This document shows, piece after piece, positions 16,173 to 23,808 of a DNA stretch of 64,000 nt. The stretch is from Vulcanimicrobiota bacterium (GTDB lineage Bacteria > Vulcanimicrobiota > Xenobia > Xenobiales > JADMJV01). The position numbers and the translations under genes are program-made. Positions within the stretch are counted from its first letter, which is position 1, and every line of letters starts with the position of its first letter. The stretch is taken from assembly GCA_017307785.1 (NCBI GenBank), contig JAFKGI010000039.1:15829-79828 (forward strand), written 5' to 3'. The notes beneath the pieces are model-generated. The model searched no databases. It saw only the letters and a list, made by a program, of their open reading frames with translations, and had not been told where the DNA came from.

Positions 16173-17528
16173 GTGGATCCGCTGATCTCGGGCCAGCTCA
16201 GCGAAGGAACGCTCGAATCCAGCGGGGTCTTTACCATTTCGACGCAAAAGGCGCTCGAGAAAATCGGCCAGTTCGCCCTGCCTCAGGACGCCTGGTTTCT
16301 GCGCCTGGTGCAGACCGCCGTCATGCTTGGCTGCAAGTCGATCAGCCTCCGCGAAACCAACCCACTCTGGCTGATCGTCATGGAACAGCCGAGAGATTCC
16401 GTAGACTTGCTTCCGGCGGAAGCCTTGATGAACTTTCCGCTCAAGCCCGAGACCTGTCTGCTTCAGGCCATGCTCAACCTGAGCGGCCAGCAGAAATGCC
16501 CGGAAGTGCGCTTCACCGTCTGGAAGGACGGCAAAGCCCGGCACGACTTCGAACTGCTGGGCCGTCCTACGCCAGACGAGCCCGCCGCCCATCAGGAGGC
16601 CATCGTCATCTGTGCCCGCCGACCCGACATGAGTCGCTCGGTTTCTCTGGATGGACTTCGCGATCAGCTGACTTTCTGTCCCATCCCGGTGCTGGCCAAG
16701 CAGTCTTTTGGCCTGGAAATACCCGGCGGTTTCAGCGACCTGCGCGGCAACAGTTGGGTCTTGCCCTTCTCGTTACACGAGCCCACTTTTCTCGCCGACT
16801 TCTTCGCTTGTGGTCAACCGCAAACCATGATGCTGCGTCCCCCCGAAGTGGGCAATAGCCGAGAGAATGGCGGTCTGCTGGGACCTCTCTCTCCCTTTGT
16901 GTGCAACCTGCCGATGACGGCCTGGTCGCGGTCGACCGTGCCGGCGCCCGCCAAAATCCACTATCGTGGTTGGGAAAGGGTGCCCGCCGGTCCCTGGGCA
17001 AAAGTCGGCGCTATCGATACCCTCTGCGGCGATCTGCAATTCACTCTGACCGAAGGTCCCAAGGTCAACGCCCTTTACCCGGTGGTGCACGGCGTGACCC
17101 TGGCCCCCATCTCCGGGCCCTGGAAGCAAGCCGGCCTGCTGGCCGCCATCAGCGCCACCGAAGTTCCTACCGATCTGACCGGCTTTAAGCTGGTGGAAGG
17201 GAGCGAATTCCAAGAATGGCTCCGCCGCAGCGCCCAACGCATGATGATCATGCTAGAAGAAGCCGAGGGCTTTGCAGACGACATCGTGCGCGTTCCGCTG
17301 CCTTTTACTCCCAACATCCTGACCTTTAGCGGCACCATCGCCGGCATCGTCATGCTGGGCTTTCAGACCAAGATGGCCGTGGCCACCCTGGGCGGCTCGG
17401 TCGCCGTTCAATACCTGCTGCGCCAATTGGCCCTCAAAAAGGGCCGCTCCGCTCCAGGTAACCCCGCCATGGCCCAGGCCGTCCGCGATCTGCTGGCCCA
17501 ACGCCGCCAACTGCTGGCCGGGCTCTAA
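16173..17528 (+). CDS. Unknown protein with a degenerate GHKL-ATPase-like N-terminus (ftsK neighbour)
   Basis: 451 residues from a GTG 2 bp after the ftsK stop. The N-terminal block (SGVFTISTQKALEKIGQF, then AWFLRLVQTAVMLGCKSISL) aligns with the start of the gene at 47350, so the two are paralogues. Both resemble the first helix and strand of Hsp90/MutL/histidine-kinase ATPases (pattern ILELIQNAxDAGA), but the catalytic Asn and Asp are replaced (TA and ML here), which suggests loss of ATP hydrolysis. A hydrophobic stretch near the C-terminus (ILTFSGTIAGIVMLGF) may be a membrane segment. The domain reading is inference; function unknown. Confidence 0.6.
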   Translation: MDPLISGQLSEGTLESSGVFTISTQKALEKIGQFALPQDAWFLRLVQTAVMLGCKSISLRETNPLWLIVMEQPRDSVDLLPAEALMNFPLKPETCLLQAMLNLSGQQKCPEVRFTVWKDGKARHDFELLGRPTPDEPAAHQEAIVICARRPDMSRSVSLDGLRDQLTFCPIPVLAKQSFGLEIPGGFSDLRGNSWVLPFSLHEPTFLADFFACGQPQTMMLRPPEVGNSRENGGLLGPLSPFVCNLPMTAWSRSTVPAPAKIHYRGWERVPAGPWAKVGAIDTLCGDLQFTLTEGPKVNALYPVVHGVTLAPISGPWKQAGLLAAISATEVPTDLTGFKLVEGSEFQEWLRRSAQRMMIMLEEAEGFADDIVRVPLPFTPNILTFSGTIAGIVMLGFQTKMAVATLGGSVAVQYLLRQLALKKGRSAPGNPAMAQAVRDLLAQRRQLLAGL

Positions 17529-17532
17529 GCAC

Positions 17533-17907
17533 TTAGAAGTCCGGCGAAATCTCGTAGCGGATTTTCTCGGCCCAAGAATCGAACTCTCTACCCGCCATGT
17601 AGGCTGGCTCCGAGCACCCCACGCCGGATCCGGAGGAGAAGACAACAACTTGCGGTCCAAACGGAGGAGATAGCACCGTGACGTTGACCCAACTCGGGCC
17701 TCCGTCCAGCGCCAACCGTGCGGCTTCGTCCCTCTCCAGCAGGTGGTTTGCTTCGAAGGCGATAGAGTCTCGACGGAAGACAACGCGGCCTTCCTGAATG
17801 AATTTGCAGTCATCTGGCAGCGGAGCCAATCCAAGGCCCCTCAGCGACACATCAATCCCATCGACGAAGTCCACAGAGAGAGGATTCCGCCCCGGAATTT
17901 CTTGCAC
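17533..17907 (-). CDS. Hypothetical protein downstream of MqsA-like antitoxin
   Basis: 124 residues from a GTG 15 bp after the antitoxin stop, so probably co-transcribed with it. It is acidic and hydrophilic with no signal peptide or membrane segment, and shows no similarity to MqsR or other RelE-fold toxins. A C-terminal GREFDSWAEKIRYEI helix is predicted. It could be a cargo gene of the locus. The weak ribosome site leaves some doubt that it is a gene. Confidence 0.45.
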   Translation of the reverse strand: MQEIPGRNPLSVDFVDGIDVSLRGLGLAPLPDDCKFIQEGRVVFRRDSIAFEANHLLERDEAARLALDGGPSWVNVTVLSPPFGPQVVVFSSGSGVGCSEPAYMAGREFDSWAEKIRYEISPDF

Positions 17908-17922
17908 CTGTCCGATTTCGTT

Positions 17923-18378
17923 TTAGCCGGCTCGAGAGGCTCCACGCAAAGTTTTGGGCGTTGACGGCGCCCGCTCCAGGCGTACCTGCAAGAGCTGAAG
18001 CATTTCAGGAGCTGAATCAAGCAAAACCAGAGCGCTGCTGACGGCCCGGCTGGGTAACAGATCTCCGGCTTCATACTTCTGGAAGGCTCGCGGCCCACCA
18101 CCGATAAGATTACCGGCGTCCACCTGGGTGAGTCGCAGTTTGCGCCGGATACGCCTGATTTCTTGGGGTTGGAGCAGCCCCTCGCTACGTGCCTTCAAGA
18201 GGTTGAGTTGGCGGTCCGAGATTTTCATGTCCTGGCCGGTGTGAATGCTTTCACCGGACTCCTCGCAGTACCAACCGGGCATGTCGAAGGTCACGGATTC
18301 TCCCTTGTAGCTCAAGGTCATCGGTCTGCTTGCCCTGATCATTGGGCCCCCCGTCTCGGGGCACACCGGACTATCCAT
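17923..18378 (-). CDS. mqsA: MqsA/YgiT-type antitoxin and transcriptional regulator
   Basis: 151 residues. The N-terminal zinc-binding half is of the YgiT type, though the first metal pair reads CPETGG and the second CEESGE, so each CxxC has only one cysteine. The YKGESVTFDMPGWYC core and DMKISDRQLNLLKARSEGLL linker match MqsA. The C-terminal XRE helix-turn-helix has the MqsA recognition region (LRLTQVDAGNLIGGGPRAFQKYE). In E. coli MqsA neutralises the ribonuclease MqsR and represses its own operon. Here the toxin gene upstream is only a fragment (18371-18463), so this is an orphan antitoxin. An operator candidate lies at 18457-18473. Confidence 0.85.
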   Translation of the reverse strand: MDSPVCPETGGPMIRASRPMTLSYKGESVTFDMPGWYCEESGESIHTGQDMKISDRQLNLLKARSEGLLQPQEIRRIRRKLRLTQVDAGNLIGGGPRAFQKYEAGDLLPSRAVSSALVLLDSAPEMLQLLQVRLERAPSTPKTLRGASRAG

Positions 18379-18463
18379 TGTCTTTCTCCTTAAAGGACAG
18401 CAGGAGGAACTCCGTAATTGCGTCCGCCGTGAATTTGACGTAGAGCACGCCCAGTTTACACCT
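18371..18463 (-). pseudogene. mqsR: C-terminal fossil of an MqsR-type toxin gene
   Basis: Thirty codons in the frame that ends in TAG at 18371-18373, overlapping the antitoxin start as in an intact operon. The translation contains LGVLYVKFTADAITEFLLLS followed by FKEK, closely matching the end of MqsR (E. coli ends VYLKITV...LIVSFKEK). The frame is closed upstream by a stop at 18464-18466 and no start or N-terminal two thirds of the toxin remains; the 49-bp repeat array begins about 30 bp further out. This is seen directly in the sequence; the family match is by eye. Confidence 0.7.
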
Positions 18464-18473
18464 TTATGGTGTA
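18457..18473. promoter_or_regulatory. Candidate MqsA operator
   Basis: A perfect inverted repeat TACACC, 5 bp, GGTGTA lies 79 bp before the antitoxin start. Its shape (ACC, T-rich spacer, GGT) resembles the palindromes bound by MqsA in E. coli. It now lies between the repeat array and the toxin fossil, so the antitoxin may still control itself. Confidence 0.45.
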
Positions 18474-18494
18474 TGTGTCGAGTCCAGAACTCCC

Positions 18495-18826
18495 GTGTCC
18501 GCCACCCGCCCCGGACAACCCAGCGTCCGCCGCCGGTGCCAGACAGTCCGCCACCCGCCCCGGACAACCCCCTGTCCGCCACCGGTGCCAGACAGTCCGC
18601 CACCCACCCCGGACAACCCGCGTCCGCCACCGGTGCCAGACAGTCCGCCACCCGGCCCGGACACCCCCCCCGTCCGCCACCGGTGCCAGACAGTCCGCCA
18701 CCCGCCCCGGACAACCCGCGTCCGCCCACCGGTGCCAGACAGTCCGCCACCCGCCCCGGACAACCCCCCGTCCGCCACCGGTGCCAGACAGTCCGCCACC
18801 CGCCCCGGACAAAATCCGCCCTGTCC
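18495..18826. repeat. 49-bp GC-rich tandem repeat array (right copy)
   Basis: Seven repeat units mark their CCGGAC at 18511, 18560, 18609, 18657, 18707, 18756 and 18805, a period of 48-50 bp. The unit is the same as at 1-190, with the variant GGTGCCAGAC in place of the first block's CCGCCCCAGAC. Each unit can form two small hairpins. All six frames stay open through most of it, but the translations are simple repeats (WRTVWHR in the minus frames) and no gene is claimed. The array runs from the broken toxin locus to 56 bp before the next gene. Confidence 0.9.
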
Positions 18827-18881
18827 AAGTTGTAATAACTTCTTCATCCCCCGGCAAACCTCAGGTGATTAGCTACCAGGC

Positions 18882-19634
18882 GTGAGAATCGCGTCGGGAC
18901 CCCAGCTCCCCAAACCCAGGCCCCTGCCCCGCCGGCAGGCGGCTCCTGTGCCCGCGCCTCCCGACCCGCACCTGCAGCAAATCGACAACCTCAAGCGCCG
19001 CTCCACCGTGGTCAATCTGCTGGATCCCATCGGCATGACCCTGGGCCTGGCCTTCACGCCCACTCAGACCCTGGGCGAACTGCAGACCATCGGCGGTCAC
19101 CTGGTCCAGGGCCACACCGCCGCCGCTCAGACGGCCGTCGAAGGTCTGGTCCACCGTGCCGTCAACCCCGCCGCTCCCTTCAGCTACCTGTACCGCGGCG
19201 GTCAGATCGCTGGCGCCCTGGTGGATGGCACCTTCGGTTGCCTGGAAATCGCCCACGGCGTGCGCACCAACAACAAACCTATGATGGCCATGGGGGTGGC
19301 CGACCTCATCGGCGGCACTTCCTCGGGCGTGGTGGCGGCCGGCTTTCCGGGCGCCTCGCTGGCTATGAACGTCACGGCCGCCGCCCTCAAGACCGGCCTG
19401 GTGATCGCCCGCCCCCAGGACTTCACCCAGATCCAGCGCATGAAAACCGTCTTCGAAGCCGGTTTCGCGGTCTCCACCGGTATGCTGCGAGCTGGCTACG
19501 GCGTAGTGCCGGCGCTGTGCATTCAGAGCGCTCTGGGCCTCACCGAATTCGCCTACATGAACCACGACGGCTTCCGCCAGAGAACCGATGCGGCCGTTTA
19601 TTGGTTAGCCGATCAAGTTTACAAGAGAAAATGA
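18882..19634 (+). CDS. Hypothetical glycine/alanine-rich membrane-associated protein
   Basis: 250 residues from a GTG. The first 35 residues are proline-rich and disordered (QLPKPRPLPRRQAAPVPAPP), with no signal peptide. The remainder alternates amphipathic helices with small-residue hydrophobic stretches (GGTSSGVVAAGFPGASLAMN and VSTGMLRAGYGVVPALCI), giving several possible membrane passes. Similar disordered starts occur in the proteins at 23398, 28943 and 61566, which may be a habit of this genome. No family recognised. Confidence 0.6.
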   Translation: MRIASGPQLPKPRPLPRRQAAPVPAPPDPHLQQIDNLKRRSTVVNLLDPIGMTLGLAFTPTQTLGELQTIGGHLVQGHTAAAQTAVEGLVHRAVNPAAPFSYLYRGGQIAGALVDGTFGCLEIAHGVRTNNKPMMAMGVADLIGGTSSGVVAAGFPGASLAMNVTAAALKTGLVIARPQDFTQIQRMKTVFEAGFAVSTGMLRAGYGVVPALCIQSALGLTEFAYMNHDGFRQRTDAAVYWLADQVYKRK

Positions 19635-19651
19635 ATAGGTAGACTTTCGAA

Positions 19652-20056
19652 ATGCGTAACAAACTCATCGTTCTTTTGATCTTTGTGGCCGGACTCGGCA
19701 TCGGCTTCGCCGCCAGCGATGCTTATCAAGTGTCCGTCAACGGCCATCCCTCCAAGATTCAGGTCGAGAAAGACAAAGAAACCCTGCTGGTGCCCATCAC
19801 TCTGCCGGCTGCCGGCGAGAACGACCAGTTCACCGTGACCCTGCACCGCGACGACACGGCCAAGAAAGTGGACGTCAAAATCGAGAGCCCCAAGCTCAAG
19901 CTGCGCGGCGCCACCGACTGCTACTACTGCACCGGCAACGGTATGTGCGCCAATGACTATCCCCCCGGGTCCGGCCGTAATTATTCGAACCTGACCGACG
20001 GCGGTTGCAACGGCACCGGGCGCTGCTACCACTGCTCGGGAACGGGCAAGCTATAA
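19652..20056 (+). CDS. Exported protein with a DnaJ-like zinc-finger motif
   Basis: 134 residues with an N-terminal signal or anchor (NKLIVLLIFVAGLGIGFAA), a beta-rich middle, and a C-terminal cysteine cluster of CxxCxGxG type: CYYCTGNGMC, then GGCNGTGRCYHCSGTGK. This matches the zinc-finger repeats of DnaJ and related thiol/zinc chaperones, but here it would sit outside the cytoplasm. It overlaps the CHAT gene downstream in an unusual ATAA arrangement, so the two are probably co-translated. Confidence 0.65.
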   Translation: MRNKLIVLLIFVAGLGIGFAASDAYQVSVNGHPSKIQVEKDKETLLVPITLPAAGENDQFTVTLHRDDTAKKVDVKIESPKLKLRGATDCYYCTGNGMCANDYPPGSGRNYSNLTDGGCNGTGRCYHCSGTGKL

Positions 20057-23000
20057 AAACTCTACTACTGGCCGGGCTGCTCAGTCTGAGCGCCGCGGCC
20101 GATCCGGTCTGGGATCTCATTCAGCAAGGCCGCCCCGGGTTGGCTCGCCAACAAGTGCGAAACCTCACCCCCCTGCAGTCCGCCCAACTGGCCCAGGCCG
20201 AAGGCGACGTGGGAGAGGCCTGGCGCATCGCGCGCCAGCTCGAGAAGACCTATCAGCCTGGCCAACAGCCGCCCGAGTTTTTCTGGCTGCGCGCCCAACT
20301 GCTCAAAGACGGCCAGTGGAACCTGGCTCAACAAAACCTGCGTGGCGTTACCGGCAGCAAAAGCCAGCCCCAACTGCGCCTGCTCGGCCTCATTACCCTG
20401 GCCCAGGGACTGGACGCCCAATCCCAGACCGAACCGGCCGACAAAGCCTGGGTGGAAGCCGCTCATCTGGCCAGCGAATTGAAGCCCCAGCGCGGCGCCT
20501 GGGTCCTGCACGTGGCCCTGGCCCAGGCCGACCGACAGATTCAAAAAGACCGCCACGACCAGTCGCTGATGACGCTGGTCAACGCCCGCGCTCTGGCTCA
20601 AACCGAAAAGCTCCCCGCGCTGCTGGCCCTGGTCCAGCTGAAAATCGCCGAAACCGAGGCCGAACTCAACGACTGGCCTTCTTTCTCGGATAACTGCCAG
20701 GCAGCTCTGGACACCGCCTGCAAGCTCCAGGAAGCCTGGTTGATCGAGCGCATTTGCACCTACTGGGTGGACCAGCAAATGCTGCGCAGCACCGACGTGG
20801 CTTCCTCGCTGCGATGCCTGGGGGCCCTGCAGAAAGCCGAGAAAAGCCTCCAGGGCCCCTCGCGACTGCATCTGCTCAGCCAGTTGGCCCGGCTCCAGGC
20901 CCTGGGCCTCAACCAGCGAGCCGCCGGCCTGGCAACCCTGGACCGGGCCGTCGACCTCTGCCCCTCCAACAAACTGGAAGTGCGCCTGCTGGCCGAGCGC
21001 TACATGCTGACCCCGGTCTCCGACCAGGCCGGCCGCCGCAGCCAGTTACTGCAGATGCAGGAGGACCTGGCCAAGCTCGGGCCGCTGCAGCCCGAAGACC
21101 TGGTCGCCCGCATGCTGCCGGCTTACGGCATCCTGGCGGCTCTGGCCGATACCTACCTGAGCGAACAACCCGAGCAGGCGCAGAAGCTCTTTGCTCAGGC
21201 CCTGGCCGAGAGTCCGGACCGCAACGCACGTATGCGCGTGCTCTGCTTTCAAATGAATCGCAGCGCTCTGATCGGTTCCATGGCTCCCGCTCGAGCCAGT
21301 CTCCAGCAACTGCTGGAACTGATGAAATCGGGACCGCTGGACGCCCAGGGCCTGGTCATCGTGCGCGATCTCATGGTCGAGCTGGATGGTGGCACGCGCC
21401 ATCTGGGCCGGCTCTTCTTGACGGACGACATCCGCCCGCCGGCCGAATCCCCGCTGGTGGTCTTTCTTCAGCAGTTGCTCAGCGATAGCGAGCTGCAGTT
21501 GCGCTTGGATCGAGGGGTTTATGACCAGATTCGCCAGGCCAAGAGCCCCCAGGAATCGTGCCGCGCCTACCTGGCTCGGGCCCGCCTGCTGCTGGCCCAG
21601 GGTCGCGGTCCGGAGGCCAGTCTGGCGGCCGAGAAAGTGGCCGAATTTGCTCACAAAGGCGGTCTCTCGCAGCAAGAAGCCCGGTCTTTGCGGATGCAGG
21701 CCGAGTTGCGCTGGTCCATGGGCCTCTACCAGCGTGCCTTGGAAACCTGCCAGCAGGCGGAAGTACTCTACGCCGCCAGCCCCAGCGCCCAGGATCAACA
21801 GGAAGCCCAGGATTGCCGCCGTCTGCGCGCTTACTTCTTGTTGCGCAGCGGACGAGCGGCCGAAGCCTTGCTGCTCTTCCAGGACCGACCTGACCCCTGG
21901 TCCTTGTTTCTGCGTGGCCGCTGTCTGACCGAGCTCAAGCGCCGGTCCGAAGCCGAGCAAGCCTTCGCCAACTGTCACTTCCAGGATGATCTGAGCGAAC
22001 TGGGCCGGTTGGTTTTTCAAGCCCGTGTTTCCGATCAACCCGATGAGCTTTACCGGGCCGCCTACGAGCTGGCCAAGCGCAAAGATAGTCTGCTGGTGCG
22101 CGAAGTCTGTCTGGATTGGGCCGCCAGCCTTCGCCGCGAGAAGCGCGAAGCCGAGGCCGCCCAGCTCGAAGAAGAAACTCGCGGCCGCATCACTCAGCTG
22201 TTTTTGCAGTATCCGCCGGAAGCTCGCGAGCGTCTACTCGATCAGCCGCTCACCCAGAACCTCTTTCCGAACCGCAAAGACCAGCCGTTGGTGGAGAATC
22301 GCCAGAGCCGCCGCGACTTTCTCACCCGCCTCAACGAGGTGCGTCAACGCTACCCGCGCATGGACAACGAAATGGGCGTCTCGCCCTCCGACCTGGTCAC
22401 CCTCCAGGAGTCGCTGCCGGCCAATCGGGTGCTGGTCCAGTACTTCGCCGGAGACGCCGACCTCTACGCTATGCGAGTCGACCAGCAAGGTTGCCGCCTC
22501 ATCCAGATGGCTGTGGAAAAGGAAGTCCTGCGCGGCTGGGTCCAGGAAGTGCGCCAGGCCCTGAGCCAGCGCAAGGAGTTGCCCGAGCAGTCCGCTCGCC
22601 GCTTGCACGCCGCCCTGGTGGCCTCGCTGGGTCCCGATTTGGAAGGCAAGCAGGTCCAGGTGATCCCCGGTGGATTGTTCTGGTATTTGCCCTGGGACGT
22701 GCTCAAAGACACCCAGGGTCGCTTCCTGGTGGAAAAACTCGAGTGGAGCTGCGTTTCCCCCTCCGAGCTACTGCGCTCGCGCTTCACCAACCAGCCCACC
22801 GGCCCCATCGGAAAACTGGTGGCCATGGGCGGCAGCAATCCCGAGTTGCCGGCCACCGGCGAAGAAGCCAAACTCGTATCCTCGCTCTTCCCCAGTTCCC
22901 AGGCACTGGTCGGCACGGAGGCTAACAGCGAGCAACTCAACCGCTGGGCCCCCGAGGCCGACATCCTGCACTTGGCCACCCACAGCGGCCTCAGCACCAA

Positions 23001-23361
23001 ATTAAATCAAAGCTACATCGAACTCAGCGACGGCCCTTTCACCCTCGAACAAGTCTACGGACTGCACCTGCGCCCCCGCGCCCGCGTCGTGCTCAGTTCC
23101 TGCGACAGCGCCCTGGGCCAGACCGACCCCGGCCGCGAAGTCTCCAGCCTGGCCACCGCCTTCCTGGTGGGCGGCGCCTCCTCGGTGGTGGCCACCCTCT
23201 GGCAGGTGGAAGACGACACCTCCAAACGCTTCTTCCAGCGCTACTACGCCCGCCTTCTGGAACTCGGCTCCACCTCCAAAGCCCTGCGCCAGGCCCGTCT
23301 CGACAGCCTCGCCGAACCCCCCTGGGGTTGGGGCGCCTACCAACTGATCGGCCAGCCCTGA
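20005..23361 (+). CDS. Exported CHAT-domain protease-like protein with helical repeats
   Basis: 1118 residues from the ATG at 20005, which lies inside the previous gene. Reading from an ATA at 20053 would give the textbook signal peptide KTLLLAGLLSLSAAA directly and an ATAA overlap with the previous stop. The middle (about 40-780) is TPR-like helical repeat. The C-terminal CHAT domain, a caspase-relative, spans about 840-1115 with the His/Cys dyad in LHLATHSG (His993) and LSSCDSALG (Cys1033), and the family end motif GWGAYQLIGQP. CHAT proteins are cysteine peptidases often triggered through their repeats. An exported one is uncommon; its target is unknown. Confidence 0.85.
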   Translation: MQRHRALLPLLGNGQAIKTLLLAGLLSLSAAADPVWDLIQQGRPGLARQQVRNLTPLQSAQLAQAEGDVGEAWRIARQLEKTYQPGQQPPEFFWLRAQLLKDGQWNLAQQNLRGVTGSKSQPQLRLLGLITLAQGLDAQSQTEPADKAWVEAAHLASELKPQRGAWVLHVALAQADRQIQKDRHDQSLMTLVNARALAQTEKLPALLALVQLKIAETEAELNDWPSFSDNCQAALDTACKLQEAWLIERICTYWVDQQMLRSTDVASSLRCLGALQKAEKSLQGPSRLHLLSQLARLQALGLNQRAAGLATLDRAVDLCPSNKLEVRLLAERYMLTPVSDQAGRRSQLLQMQEDLAKLGPLQPEDLVARMLPAYGILAALADTYLSEQPEQAQKLFAQALAESPDRNARMRVLCFQMNRSALIGSMAPARASLQQLLELMKSGPLDAQGLVIVRDLMVELDGGTRHLGRLFLTDDIRPPAESPLVVFLQQLLSDSELQLRLDRGVYDQIRQAKSPQESCRAYLARARLLLAQGRGPEASLAAEKVAEFAHKGGLSQQEARSLRMQAELRWSMGLYQRALETCQQAEVLYAASPSAQDQQEAQDCRRLRAYFLLRSGRAAEALLLFQDRPDPWSLFLRGRCLTELKRRSEAEQAFANCHFQDDLSELGRLVFQARVSDQPDELYRAAYELAKRKDSLLVREVCLDWAASLRREKREAEAAQLEEETRGRITQLFLQYPPEARERLLDQPLTQNLFPNRKDQPLVENRQSRRDFLTRLNEVRQRYPRMDNEMGVSPSDLVTLQESLPANRVLVQYFAGDADLYAMRVDQQGCRLIQMAVEKEVLRGWVQEVRQALSQRKELPEQSARRLHAALVASLGPDLEGKQVQVIPGGLFWYLPWDVLKDTQGRFLVEKLEWSCVSPSELLRSRFTNQPTGPIGKLVAMGGSNPELPATGEEAKLVSSLFPSSQALVGTEANSEQLNRWAPEADILHLATHSGLSTKLNQSYIELSDGPFTLEQVYGLHLRPRARVVLSSCDSALGQTDPGREVSSLATAFLVGGASSVVATLWQVEDDTSKRFFQRYYARLLELGSTSKALRQARLDSLAEPPWGWGAYQLIGQP

Positions 23362-23397
23362 CAGACTTTTTTCAGACCCCTGGCCTACACTTGGGTC

Positions 23398-23808
23398 ATG
23401 AAGATCGCGTCCAACAACCAGCCCAATCTCCCGCGCAGCCTCGGCAAAGCCCCCGCACCCGCCGAAAAGAACCCCTACCAAATGGACCAGTTCGAACTGC
23501 AGCAAGAAGTCTGGGACTCCCAACGCGAAGTCGCCAACGTGCGCGCCAAAATCCAGACCGGCCAGACCACCGCCGTGGCCGGAATGGGCGTCCTCTTCAC
23601 CTCGCTCGGCATCATGGCCGCCCAATCCATCCTCTCCGGCGGCCTCAGCGCCGCCCAAATGATCCCCGTCGGCATCGGAGCCGCCACCGGCCTCACCCTC
23701 TTCTCCACCGGCATCTGGAAACGCGACACCAACGAAATGAACCTTTTCGACGCCCGCCTCAACCACGAGAACCTCCAGAACATCTACGATAAACGCTTCC
23801 CCAGCTAA
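23398..23808 (+). CDS. Small hypothetical protein with membrane hairpin
   Basis: 136 residues. A disordered start (KIASNNQPNLPRSLGKAPAP) and an amphipathic helix (QFELQQEVWDSQREVANVRA) precede two hydrophobic segments (TAVAGMGVLFTSLGIMAAQS and MIPVGIGAATGLTLFSTGIW). The N- and C-termini should both be cytoplasmic. Its TAA shares the tetranucleotide CTAA with the convergent gene at 23805. No family recognised. Confidence 0.6.
   Translation: MKIASNNQPNLPRSLGKAPAPAEKNPYQMDQFELQQEVWDSQREVANVRAKIQTGQTTAVAGMGVLFTSLGIMAAQSILSGGLSAAQMIPVGIGAATGLTLFSTGIWKRDTNEMNLFDARLNHENLQNIYDKRFPS

Noticed and set aside
17533..17907. Replacement toxin partner for the MqsA-like antitoxin
   Set aside because: The downstream protein shows no RelE-fold or MqsR-like features, so it is listed as hypothetical only.
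18495..18826. Possible CRISPR array
   Set aside because: No unique spacers lie between the repeats and no cas genes are present; the unit is tandem with slight point variation.
18456..18885. Several overlapping open frames across the repeat array, on both strands
   Set aside because: They are translations of the 49-bp repeat, not of a gene; all frames stay open because the unit lacks stop codons.
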